A stretch of DNA of 64,000 nucleotides, from positions 62,001-126,000 of the forward strand of contig NZ_CP029254.1 in assembly GCF_003122365.1 (NCBI RefSeq), read 5' to 3'. Source of the stretch: Streptomyces spongiicola. Its GTDB lineage: Bacteria; Actinomycetota; Actinomycetes; Streptomycetales; Streptomycetaceae. The notes beneath the pieces are model-generated. The model saw only the letters and a list, made by a program, of their open reading frames with translations, was not told the DNA's origin and did no database searches. Each line of letters starts with the position of its first letter. Position 1 is the stretch's first letter. Shown in pieces: positions 43,858-51,961 of the stretch. The position numbers and the translations under genes are program-made.

Positions 43858-45824
43858 CCTGAGTTCCGCAGTTCGTAGGCACATACGGGTCTGTCGATCA
43901 GTGTCTGCGCAGGTCACGGTGTTTCGGTGCATGCGCGTCGCGTGAATCGCGTGGGCACACGCCTAGTCCATGAGGTATTGATCTTCTTGCTGTGATCGTT
44001 GATGCTGTGGGCATGTACTTGCGGACCACCCAGCGGAAGAACAAGAACGGCACGACGGTTCGCTATGTTCAGCTCGCGCACAACCGGCGGGTGGGCGGCA
44101 CTACGCAGGCCGAGGTGGTGCACAATTTCGGCCGCGAGGACCAGCTCGACACCGACGGCCTGCGCCGTCTGGTCGCCTCGATCAACCGCTACCTGGGCGA
44201 GGACGGCGCTGACGCGGCCGCTCCGGCGGCCGGCGGCGGCCTGCAGGTGACCGGCTCGCGCCCGCTCGGGGCGGTCTGGCTTCTGCAGGGCCTGTGGCGG
44301 CAGTTGGAGATCGACGCCGCCCTGAAGAAGATCCTCGGCGCGCGCCGGTTCCGCACCGACGTCGAGCGCGTGCTGTTCGCACTGGCCGCCAACCGTGCCA
44401 TCGCCCCGGCCTCCAAGCTGTCGGCGGCCGAGTGGGCCGGCCGCGACGCGGTGATACCCGGCCTGGAGGCCATGGACGAGAACCAGGCATACCGGGCCAT
44501 GGACCTGCTGGTGGAGGCCGACGCCCAGGCTGAAGTGCAGGAAGCGGTGTTCTTCGCGGTCGCCAACCTCCTCAACCTCGAAGTCGACCTGCTGTTCTTC
44601 GACACCACCAATACCTACTTCGAACGCGACGAACCCGACGAGGGCGAGACCCCGTTCCGCGCCTACGGCAAGAGCAAGGACCACCGCGACGACCTGCCGC
44701 AGATCACCATCGGACTGGCTGTCACCAAAGAGGGCGTCCCGGTCCGGTGTTGGTGCTGGCCCGGCGGCACCAGCGACCAGGCGATCCTGCCGCAGGTCAA
44801 GGACGACATGCGCGACTGGAAGCTGGGCCGCGTGATCACCGTGGTCGACCGCGGCTTCTCCTCCGCGGACAATCTCGCCTACCTCACCCGCGCCGGCGGC
44901 CACTACATCGCCGGGATGCGCATGCGTGACGGAGGCGACCTGGCCGAGGCCGCGCTCGCCCGGCAGGGCCGCTACCAGAGCGTCCGCGACAACCTGCGCG
45001 TCAAGGAAGTCAAGCTCGACCAGGCCCCGGGCCGGCGCTTCGTCATCTGCCACAACCCTGCCCAGGAGGAACGCGACCGTCGCCATCGCGAGGAGGCCAT
45101 CAAGCGGATCGAGGCCGAACTGGAGCGGATCCGGTCCCAGCGTGAACGTGACGCCAAGCGCGCGACCACAGCCAAGGCGCGGGAGCGGGCGGAGGCCGCC
45201 CACGTGCGCGCCGAGTGCGCGCTGATCGAACACCCCACCCTGAAGCGGTGGTTGAGAACGTCGAAGAACGGACGGCTGGCCATCGACCGCGCCAAGGTCA
45301 AGGCCGAGGAGCGTCTCGACGGCAAGTACCTGCTGACCAGCTCCGATCCGCACCTGAGTGCCGAGGAGATCGCGGTCGGCTACAAGGCTCTCCTGGAAGC
45401 CGAGCGCGGATTTCGTGATCTGAAAACGGTGCTGGAACTACGACCGGTCTTTCACCGTCTCGAACACCGCATCCGCGCCCACGTGCTGCTGTGCTGGCTC
45501 GCACTGCTGCTGATCCGCGTCGCCGAACGCCGCACCGGACAGACCTGGAACCGGATCAGCACCGAACTCGGCCGCGTGCACGAGGTCACCCTCACCGGCG
45601 ACGCCGGACAGATCACCCAGACCACCCCGCTCACCAGCCAGCAGGCCGCCCTCTACCGCGCCTGCGGCATCAAACCGCCGCCACGGATCACCGCCGCAGA
45701 CCCGGCCTGACCAGCCACAACGTGCCCACGTGGGCACACGCCCGCACGGGCGCCATCCCGACGTTTCCGCAGCTCAATCTCTGTTTTCGACTCATCCGCA
45801 TGCCTACCAACTGCGGAACTCAGG
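43858..45824 (+). mobile_element. IS1634-like insertion sequence, complete
   Basis: 1967-bp element. The terminal inverted repeats are 43858-43881 and 45801-45824 (start CCTGAGTTCCGCAGTT, 23 of 24 positions match). They are flanked by a 5-bp target duplication CGTAA at 43853-43857 and 45825-45829. One intact transposase gene is inside. Short internal copies of GTGGGCACACGCC near both ends (about 43951 and 45732) may be sub-terminal sites. Intact ends, duplication and ORF indicate recent insertion and probable activity. Confidence 0.95.
43992..45710 (+). CDS. IS1634-family transposase
   Basis: 572-residue DDE transposase of the IS4-related IS1634 group. It starts MIVDAVGMYLRTTQRKNKNG; catalytic positions lie in LLFFDTTNTYFE (first Asp), VITVVDRGFSSADN (second Asp) and LEAERGFRDLKTVLELRPVFH (Glu, with the downstream Arg/Lys). 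A charged coiled-coil insertion (about residues 360-420, RDRRHREEAIKRIEAELERI) precedes the Glu, as in the family. GTG 43992 is used; ATG 44013 is an alternative. Full length, no frameshift. Confidence 0.93.
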   Translation: MIVDAVGMYLRTTQRKNKNGTTVRYVQLAHNRRVGGTTQAEVVHNFGREDQLDTDGLRRLVASINRYLGEDGADAAAPAAGGGLQVTGSRPLGAVWLLQGLWRQLEIDAALKKILGARRFRTDVERVLFALAANRAIAPASKLSAAEWAGRDAVIPGLEAMDENQAYRAMDLLVEADAQAEVQEAVFFAVANLLNLEVDLLFFDTTNTYFERDEPDEGETPFRAYGKSKDHRDDLPQITIGLAVTKEGVPVRCWCWPGGTSDQAILPQVKDDMRDWKLGRVITVVDRGFSSADNLAYLTRAGGHYIAGMRMRDGGDLAEAALARQGRYQSVRDNLRVKEVKLDQAPGRRFVICHNPAQEERDRRHREEAIKRIEAELERIRSQRERDAKRATTAKARERAEAAHVRAECALIEHPTLKRWLRTSKNGRLAIDRAKVKAEERLDGKYLLTSSDPHLSAEEIAVGYKALLEAERGFRDLKTVLELRPVFHRLEHRIRAHVLLCWLALLLIRVAERRTGQTWNRISTELGRVHEVTLTGDAGQITQTTPLTSQQAALYRACGIKPPPRITAADPA

Positions 45825-45910
45825 CGTAAGACCGCGTCGCGAACCCCGGCACCGCTGACGCCGGCACCGCGTACGATCGACCGGTCGCCCCCAGCAGGAA
45901 GCCGTGCCCG

Positions 45911-46591
45911 TTGACCGCCCTCGTACCTCCGCCCCGGACCGCCCCGGGTCTGCTGCCCGCCCGGTGCCTCGTCCGCACCGAGGGGGGCGAGCGGCTGCCC
46001 GCCCTGCTGTGGGCGGCCGGACCGGGGTGGCGCATGATCAGCAACGCCGTGCTCGGCGGAGGCATCGGCGAACGGGCCTGGGTCCTCAACGCCCAGGTCG
46101 CCCACGGCTACCGCCGTCGGGACCCGGACCGCCATCTCGCACGACTGGCCGCCGGCTTCGGCACGGTCGGTCCGGGCGTGGGGCTGATGACCGCCGCCGA
46201 CGTCTCCCGCAACGGGCAGTCCCGCGACGGCGGCGCGGAGGCCCTCGCGACGGTGGGCCTCACGGTCCGCGGCTGGGCCGCCGCCGCTGACGAGGGCGGC
46301 GTCGCGCTCGCGCCACCGGGTACCGTCAACGTCGTCGCGGCACTTCCGGTGGCGCTCACCGACGCCGCGCTGGTGAACGCGGTGGCGACGGCCACCGAGG
46401 CAAAGGTCCAGGCCCTGCTCGACGCCGGGTACGACTGCTCGGGCACGCCCACGGACGCCGTGTGCGTTGCCGCGCGCGTCCCGCGTCCCGGCGAGGAGGT
46501 GCACCCTTTCGCCGGTCCTCGGTCCCGGTGGGGCGCCCGGCTGGCCCGTGCCGTCCATCGCGCGGTCGCCGCCGCGACACCCGCGCCGTGA
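45911..46591 (+). CDS. cbiZ: Adenosylcobinamide amidohydrolase CbiZ
   Basis: 226-residue CbiZ-family amidase, which removes the aminopropanol side chain of adenosylcobinamide so that scavenged corrinoids can enter the cobyric acid route. Family blocks are SNAVLGGGIGERAWVLNAQV (around residues 45-64), GLMTAADVS, and CSGTPTDAVCVAA near the C-terminus. TTG 45911 follows AGGAAG at 11 nt. No other cobalamin gene is in the window. The IS lies about 80 bp upstream and may have separated it from its original promoter. Confidence 0.87.
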   Translation: MTALVPPPRTAPGLLPARCLVRTEGGERLPALLWAAGPGWRMISNAVLGGGIGERAWVLNAQVAHGYRRRDPDRHLARLAAGFGTVGPGVGLMTAADVSRNGQSRDGGAEALATVGLTVRGWAAAADEGGVALAPPGTVNVVAALPVALTDAALVNAVATATEAKVQALLDAGYDCSGTPTDAVCVAARVPRPGEEVHPFAGPRSRWGARLARAVHRAVAAATPAP

Positions 46592-46675
46592 CCCGGCCAC
46601 CCGGCCGGTGGGGCATGCGACCCGGTGCACGGGGTCCGGGCGGTGCGGGGCCGTGCCGCCCGGGCGCCGGGGACG

Positions 46676-46795
46676 TCAGTCGCCGTGCCCGGCCAGGCTG
46701 TGGAGGAGTACGAGCAACGCCACTGCCATGACCGTCATGTGCAGCCATGCGGGGGCGGCCGCGGCATCCGCCGCGGCCGTCACGATCGGGGTCAT
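46676..46795 (-). CDS. Small single-span membrane protein, 39 residues
   Basis: MTPIVTAAADAAAAPAWLHM start, then a hydrophobic helix VMAVALLVLLHSLAG and a short polar end GHGD. GGGAGG lies 7 nt before the ATG. It is convergent with cbiZ. I do not recognise it; the combination of strong ribosome binding site, defined helix and stop suggests it is real. It could be a membrane micro-protein. Confidence 0.55.
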   Translation of the reverse strand: MTPIVTAAADAAAAPAWLHMTVMAVALLVLLHSLAGHGD

Positions 46796-47132
46796 CCTGT
46801 CCTCCCGGTGTCGGGGTCGCGGGGAACGGCGCTCCCCGCGTCGGGGCGCCTGACCCGCCGGGCTCGTGGCGGGCGGCGGCGCTGATCGCCGGTGGGCCGC
46901 CCCGCCCTGGGGACGGAGCAGTGCGGGGTCGGTCACCCGCGTCTGCCCGGCGTCTGCCCCGTGTCGCCGGATCGACGCACGGCCGCGGCCCGTACCGGCA
47001 CGGCCTGCTCCCTCCTCGGGTGGGTGTGGTGACCGTCCGCTGCCGGCGGGGCGCGCCCCCGGGTGGCCCGCGCCACGGGCCGGCGGGGAAATCCGGTGGT
47101 ACCCGCCCCGGTTCCGGTGCTGGGATGGCCCG
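46796..47132. other. Intergenic region, no gene
   Basis: 337 bp between divergent genes. It should hold the promoters of the micro-protein and of the kinase-like pseudogene. No repeats or clear promoter boxes. Confidence 0.45.
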
Positions 47133-48136
47133 ATGGGCGAGGTGTCGGTGCGCGTGGACCGCGGGCAGTACCCGGACGCGGAGAGTCCGTGGGAGCAGGA
47201 GGCGTGGCGGGGCGCTGCCCTGGACTGGGTGGCGCAGGTGCCGGCAGCAGAGGGCCTGCGGGTGGCCGGCCCATGGGCCGTGCGGCTTCGTCCCTGGTCG
47301 GTCCTGGTACGGATCCCGGTCGAGGGGCGCGGCTCCGTCTGGTTCAAGGCCAATCCGCCGGCCAGCGCCTTCGAAGGCGCGCTGAGCACGGCGCCGGCCC
47401 GGTGGGTGCCGGAGCACGTGCTGGAACCGCCGGCCGTGGACACCGGGCGCGGGTGGTCGCTGCTGCCCGACGGGGTGAACTCTTCAGGAACGCACTCGAC
47501 CGGGGGGCGGTCCGGCCCGGTGCCTGGGAAGAGGCGCTGCGCCAGTACGCCCGGATGCAGCGGGTGCTTGTCGCGCATGCCGGGGAGATGGAGGAGCTGG
47601 GTGTCCCGAGCGCCCGTACCGCCGCGCTGCCGGACGTCTTCGACAGGCTGGTCGCGCAGAACACCGCGCCGCGGTCGCTCGAGCGCCGGTGCCTCAAGGG
47701 CCTCCGGCCGATCGTCGCGGACTTGTGTGCCGAACTCGCGGCCGTGGGCGTCTCCGACTCCCTGGACCACTCCGATCTGCAAGACGCCCGGTTGTTCGTC
47801 CGGGAGCCGGGCCGGTTCACGTTCTTCGACTGGGGCGACGCGGCCGTCTCCCACCCCTTCTGCAGCCTGCTGGTCCCCGCCCGCAGGGCCGGTGAGCTCC
47901 ATGGTCACGACGTCCTGCCCCGGCTGCGCGACGCGTACCTGGAGCCGTGGACGGGCGGCGGTCGGACCGCGGCGCAGCTGCGTCGGGCCGTGAGCCTCGC
48001 CTGGCGTCTGAACGCTCTCGGCCGTGCCTGTTCGTGGGGTCGGCTGTTTCCGGCCGCGTCCGGTGGGGCGGCCGCCGAAGGAGCCGTTGAGCGCGTGCGG
48101 TGGCTGATGGCACTGCGCGACGATCCGCCCCTCTGA
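47133..48136 (+). pseudogene. Aminoglycoside-phosphotransferase-like kinase, frameshifted
   Basis: The N-terminal part (MGEVSVRVDRGQYPDAESPW ... VWFKANPPASAFEGAL ... RGWSLLPDG) is in one frame and the rest (ELFRNALDRGAVRPGAWEEA ... FFDWGDAAVSHPF ... ALRDDPPL) in another. One missing G in the GGGG run at 47472-47475 accounts for it; restoring it joins DGGELFRNAL and gives about 335 residues. The catalytic loop reads DHSDLQDARLF, keeping the His-x-Asp but replacing the metal-binding Asn of the HxDxxxxN motif, which supports real decay rather than only a base-call error. No strong ribosome binding site. Confidence 0.75.
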
Positions 48137-48308
48137 GGGCTCTTCCGGACCGTGGTGGCGCGTACTCGAGCTGAAGTGATCGGGTGGCCGCAGAGGATGC
48201 ACGTGCTCGGAGGTAGCCCGCGCCGATGACGGCCCCCTGCTGCGGCATGTCGGGCATCGGAATGCAGCGGGTGCGGATCGGGCCGCCCGGCACGTTGCGG
48301 GCGAGGGT

Positions 48309-48549
48309 GTGTTCATCAGCGAGCGGGACGGTGGCGACGCCGGGCTGCTCGGCGTCTGCTCCACCCGCGCCAGGGCCGAGGAGCGGTTCCGCCGGGCGCG
48401 GCTCCTGCCGGGCTTCGCCGACGAGCCGGAGTGCTTCGTCGGCGACGACTTCGTGCCTCGACGAGGATGCGTGGACGGACGGCTTCGAGTCCGCGTTCCC
48501 CTCTGTCCGTGCCGCTCCCCCCGCCGAGTTCAGCTCGCCGGCCGCATGA
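48309..48549 (+). pseudogene. Small hypothetical gene, frameshifted
   Basis: GTG 48309 opens MFISERDGGDAGLLGVCSTR, followed by ARLLPGFADEPECFVGDDFV; the protein-like continuation LDEDAWTDGF is in another frame. One extra C at 48456-48457 explains the break. The pattern (DG..LLG.YST...A..R...A..LPGF.D.PD.F.I....LD...W..GF) resembles a small family often annotated DUF7336; that assignment is from memory and weak. Confidence 0.45.
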
Positions 48550-49210
48550 GGACGCCCGCGATGTGCGGGCCGGCCGCGGCACCGGCCTGTTCGCGCGGCG
48601 GCCGGCCGCCGCGGCCCCGCGGGTGCCGCCAGGTCCGGGAGTTCCGCCGACCGGTTCCGGTGGGCGCGAGCCGTGCCACTCGAGGGACACGGGCGCGGCG
48701 TTTCGGCCATCCGGCCCCGCGACCTGATCCTCCCCCGGGTGGGAAGGCCGCGGGCGGCGTGCACCGGCACCACCCCGCCCTGCCGGTGGCGGGACGGCGG
48801 GGCCGGGCATCCCGCGTCCTCCCCCGCGCCCATGCGCACCCGCGTGGATTCCGTCCGAAACCGGCCGTCCCGGCGGCCGCCGTCCCTCGTTGGTCCCGGC
48901 GGGCGGGCCCAGGACCGCGCCAGGTACGTCCGGGGCTCCGGTCGCGCCGGGCGAAGGTCCGGACCAGCCCTTGACGTTCCGTTCGACGACCCGAGTCGGT
49001 GTCGCCCCGCCGCCGCCCCGTGGGCCGGCGCCGTGAGAAAGGCCCAACCGTGACCACTCCCCGTGCCACCGCAGGCGTCTGCGGAATCGCCGATCCGGCG
49101 GCCGAGGTGCTCCCTTCCGGCCCGTCCCGGTGTACGGCTCCCGTACGCGTGAGCGGCACCGGGCGGATCCCGGCGGCCCGGCGGCCGGGACTCCGCGGTG
49201 GCGGGGCGTC
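48550..49210. other. Region without a recognisable gene
   Basis: 661 bp, GC-rich. The open frames on both strands have no start signal, no hydrophobic pattern and no known motif. It may hold further gene remnants. Confidence 0.45.
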
Positions 49211-49714
49211 GTGAGCACGACGTGGCTGCCACCGGAGCAGTACGCCGAGACGTTGATGAAGGCGACCGCCTTCGCCTGCCTGTTCTTCACCGACGAGGAC
49301 GACCGGCCGCTGCAGTTGCGGGCGGTGTACTCACGGGAGCACCCGTGGCAGTGGCCGGGCGGGACCATGGATCCGGGCGAGCGTCCGTGGGAGACGGCGG
49401 TGCGGGAGTGCCGGGAGGAGACCGGGATGACCGTCGAGGGGCCCACCCGGCTGCTGGCCGCCGTGTACGGCCTGCCGGGCGCGGCGTGGCCGTTCAGCAC
49501 GATCGGGTTCGTCTTCGACGGCGGCCGGCTCACCGCCGACCGGATCGCCGGTATCACCCTGGATCCGGCAGAGCACGACGAGGCGCGCGTCCTGTCGCCG
49601 GAGGAGTGGCGGGCGCACATGCCGGAGCGGGACTTCGCGCGGCTGGGGGCGGTGCTGGAGGCCCGCCGGACGGGTGTGACGGCGTACTTCGACACCTGGG
49701 ACTGGGATGCCTGA
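49211..49714 (+). CDS. NUDIX hydrolase
   Basis: 167-residue NUDIX pyrophosphohydrolase. The complete Nudix box GTMDPGE-x7-RECREETGM (about residues 57-79) supplies the loop-helix-loop with the divalent-cation glutamates. It follows WQWPGG and precedes a C-terminal alpha/beta extension ending [11 protein letters not shown]. The GTG start at 49211 has only a weak GGCGGGG upstream. The substrate (nucleotide or sugar nucleotide) is unknown. A hairpin follows. Confidence 0.9.
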   Translation: MSTTWLPPEQYAETLMKATAFACLFFTDEDDRPLQLRAVYSREHPWQWPGGTMDPGERPWETAVRECREETGMTVEGPTRLLAAVYGLPGAAWPFSTIGFVFDGGRLTADRIAGITLDPAEHDEARVLSPEEWRAHMPERDFARLGAVLEARRTGVTAYFDTWDWDA

Positions 49715-49772
49715 GCCGGGCCGTGCACGAGGTCCGGAGCCGGCCGGGGTGTCGGACGAGGTCTTTCCGACA

Positions 49773-49802
49773 CGCCCCCGAGCCGCCGAATGCCCGGGGG
49801 CG
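49773..49802 (+). terminator. Hairpin after the NUDIX gene
   Basis: 8-bp stem CGCCCCCG / CGGGGGCG with a 14-nt loop, 58 nt after the NUDIX stop and 62 nt before the chaplin start. Confidence 0.5.
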
Positions 49803-49864
49803 GCTGCGCGGGTCCGGTGTGATCGTGCCCGACTCGTTTCGTCGAGACCCCTCTAGGAGAGATC

Positions 49865-50101
49865 ATGCGCATGCGAATCGCGTCCACCGTGGCCGCCCTC
49901 GCCGTGACCGGTGTGCTCGCCGGCGCCGGCAGCGCCGTGGCGGACAGTGGGGCGTCGGCCACGGCGTTCGGCAGCCCGGGTGTGCTGTCGGGCAACGTCA
50001 TCCAGATCCCCGTGCACGTTCCGCTGAACGTGTGCGGCAACTCGATCGGTGTCGTCAGCCTGCTCAACCCGGCCGTCGGCAACGTCTGCATCAACGGCTG
50101 A
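49865..50101 (+). CDS. chp: Short chaplin
   Basis: 78-residue chaplin. The Sec signal peptide ends around AVADSG (residue 26-28) and a single chaplin domain (about 37-78) reads GVLSGNVIQIPVHVPLNVCG through SLLNPAVGNVCING, with the two cysteines Cys57 and Cys75 that form the conserved disulfide. It is the short class (ChpD-H-like), without a second domain or sortase signal. Chaplins assemble into amyloid fibres on aerial hyphae and cooperate with SapB, whose locus lies about 18 kb away. TAGGAGAG precedes ATG 49865; ATG 49871 is an alternative. Confidence 0.95.
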   Translation: MRMRIASTVAALAVTGVLAGAGSAVADSGASATAFGSPGVLSGNVIQIPVHVPLNVCGNSIGVVSLLNPAVGNVCING

Positions 50102-50172
50102 GCGCGCCCCGCCGCCCTCTGCCCGGGTGCGGCCGGGGCCCGGACGGCTCGCCCGTCGGCCGGTCTGCCGGT

Positions 50173-50215
50173 GCCCGGGGGCCGGATCCTCCTACCGCGG
50201 GTCCGGCCCCCGGGC
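50173..50215 (+). terminator. Chaplin terminator
   Basis: Perfect 14-bp stem GCCCGGGGGCCGGA / TCCGGCCCCCGGGC with a 15-nt loop, 72 nt after the chaplin stop. Confidence 0.85.
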
Positions 50216-50266
50216 GTCCCCGGACGGGGCCGGGGTGCCGACGGCGCGCCCCCGCCCGAGCCCAGG

Positions 50267-50286
50267 CCCGCGGCCCGGGCCGCGGG
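50267..50286. other. 20-bp perfect palindrome
   Basis: CCCGCGGCCCGGGCCGCGGG, in the 380-bp gap between the chaplin and the acetyltransferase. It could be a second terminator or a cruciform site. No gene in this gap. Confidence 0.6.
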
Positions 50287-50482
50287 TTCCCGGCGTCAGC
50301 GGCGGGCGGTGCCGCCTCCGCCCGGGGACCGCCCGGCGCGGGTATCCTCCGCTCCGGACCGCCGGGCACTCGCCGCGAGTACGTCCGGCCGGCTTCCCGG
50401 AGGCCGTCTACACGGCGGTTCTCGCCGCCCGGTGGCGGCTCGTCAGGTCGGTCCGGACGGCTCGGCCGCCGGAGGCAGGAAG

Positions 50483-50965
50483 GTGTGCGGTGGCATGAAG
50501 TCCCCGGGTGTGCAGCTACGGGAGATCACCGACGACAACCGGGACGCCGTTCGCTCCCTTCGGGTCCGGCGGAACCAGAAGCAGTTCGTCGCCTCCGTGT
50601 CCAAGTCGCTGAAGGAGGCGGCGAAGACGCCCGGGGCGCACCCGTGGTACCGGGCCGTCTACCGCGGTGACGAGCCGGTCGGGTTCGTGATGCTGGCGTG
50701 GAAACCGCCCACCGGTCCCTTCCGGGGACGGCACTTCCTCTGGCGCCTCCTCGTCGACAAGAGGTACCAGCGGCTGGGCATCGGCCGCGAGGTCCTCGCC
50801 CAGGTGGCCGCGCTGGTCCGTGCCGACGGCGCCACCGAACTGCTGACCAGCTATGAGCCCGGCGACGGTGAACCGTGGCCGTTCTACCGGAAGTTGGGGT
50901 TCCGACCCACCGGCGAGATCGACGACGGGGAGATCGTGCTGCGGCTCACCTTCCCTGCCGGATGA
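50483..50965 (+). CDS. GNAT acetyltransferase, polyamine-type
   Basis: 160-residue GNAT enzyme resembling spermine/spermidine N-acetyltransferases (BltD, PaiA): LREITDDNRDAVRSLRVRRNQ near the N-terminus, acetyl-CoA motif LLVDKRYQRLGIGREVLAQV, and FYRKLGFRPTGEIDDGEIVLRL at the end. GTG 50483 is chosen because GGAGG lies 7 nt upstream; ATG 50495 has none at a suitable distance. The diamine or polyamine substrate is inferred from similarity only. Confidence 0.85.
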   Translation: MCGGMKSPGVQLREITDDNRDAVRSLRVRRNQKQFVASVSKSLKEAAKTPGAHPWYRAVYRGDEPVGFVMLAWKPPTGPFRGRHFLWRLLVDKRYQRLGIGREVLAQVAALVRADGATELLTSYEPGDGEPWPFYRKLGFRPTGEIDDGEIVLRLTFPAG

Positions 50966-51813
50966 GCCCCCGCGGGTCAGCGCACCGGACCCGCGCTACC
51001 GGACCCGCGCCGACGAATGAGCCCCACGGTGTGAGCCCCACCGAGCGAAACCCCGCGGGTCAGCGCACCGGACCAGCGCCACCGTGTGGGCACCACCGTG
51101 TGAGCACCACCGAGCGGGACCCTCAGCGTGTGGGCACAAGCGACGGACTCGACGCCGTATCGGGTGGGCCGTACGCCGCCGGTCGCCCACGGGTCGCCGT
51201 GCCGACCGCTGGTCGCCGGGCCGGGCCGGGCCGCGGCGGGCCGGTCGGCGGGACCGCGTCCGCCGCCGGTGTGCGGGTGGCAGCGGGCAGCGTCACGCGG
51301 TGCCGGAGCACGCCGGGCGGGGCGGCAGCCACGCTCGGCCCCTCGCGTCCGTCCCCGGGTTCTCCGCCGGTCGGACCGCCCCCGCACCCCCGAGCCCCCG
51401 AACCGGCGGCATCGGCGCGATTCGGCCGGACGCATTCATTCCGCAATGGGCTCTCCGGGGCGCCCGGGCGTTCGCTCCGGGGAGCATCGCCAGGTGAACG
51501 CGCAGAAGGCGCCCGCCCGTTCGGAAGGGCACGGACGGCGGGCGTCGCCAATCAGCCAACGCCGGCCATCGAACGGGCGGAGAATCCCGGCGATCACGTT
51601 GACACCGCATGACCGAGACGCCAGGATGACGGGCCGCGCCGCCGGAATCCCCCACCTCTTCCCCCGCGCCTCCCGCTCCTCCCCCTCGCGAAATTCCGTG
51701 GCGCCCCCGGGCTGCCGGGCCTCCGGCCCGCTGCCCCATTTCGTCATGCCCGCGCTTTTCCACCCTCTCTTCGCGACTGTCCCGGCAGGCCAGGGACCAC
51801 CATTGACCGATGG
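50966..51813. other. Gap upstream of the synthase locus, with short repeats
   Basis: About 850 bp. From 50970 to 51130 the words CCGCGGGTCAGCGCACCGGA, GTGTGAGC(C/A)CCACCGAGCG and CACCGTGTG(G/A)GCACC recur two or three times. The remainder is without recognisable genes; the open frame starting ATG 51626 lacks a ribosome binding site. GC content drops visibly after 51800. Confidence 0.6.
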
Positions 51814-51842
51814 TTGACCCTTGAGTAACTTGCCGCTATCTT
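51814..51842 (+). promoter_or_regulatory. Candidate promoter of the synthase genes
   Basis: TTGACC (51814-51819), 17-bp spacer, TATCTT (51837-51842), in an AT-rich island of about 150 bp. It predicts a leader of about 110 nt before ATG 51962. Confidence 0.65.
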
Positions 51843-51961
51843 TCGAACCGCCGCGCGAATGAACTGAATTGATTTCCGCGAGTATTGCGAGATCCCGCAC
51901 GCCCCGCACCGCCGATCAGCCGACATTTAACCTCCGGGCAACACCAAAGCCTTTTCGGGGA

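Noticed and set aside
48550..49210. Open frames on both strands in the gap before the NUDIX gene
   Set aside because: No start context, no hydrophobic or catalytic motif, composition typical of unconstrained GC-rich DNA.
51626..51817. 63-codon ORF starting MTGRAAGIPHLF upstream of the synthase
   Set aside because: No ribosome binding site, no codon-position bias, and it lies just before the proposed promoter.
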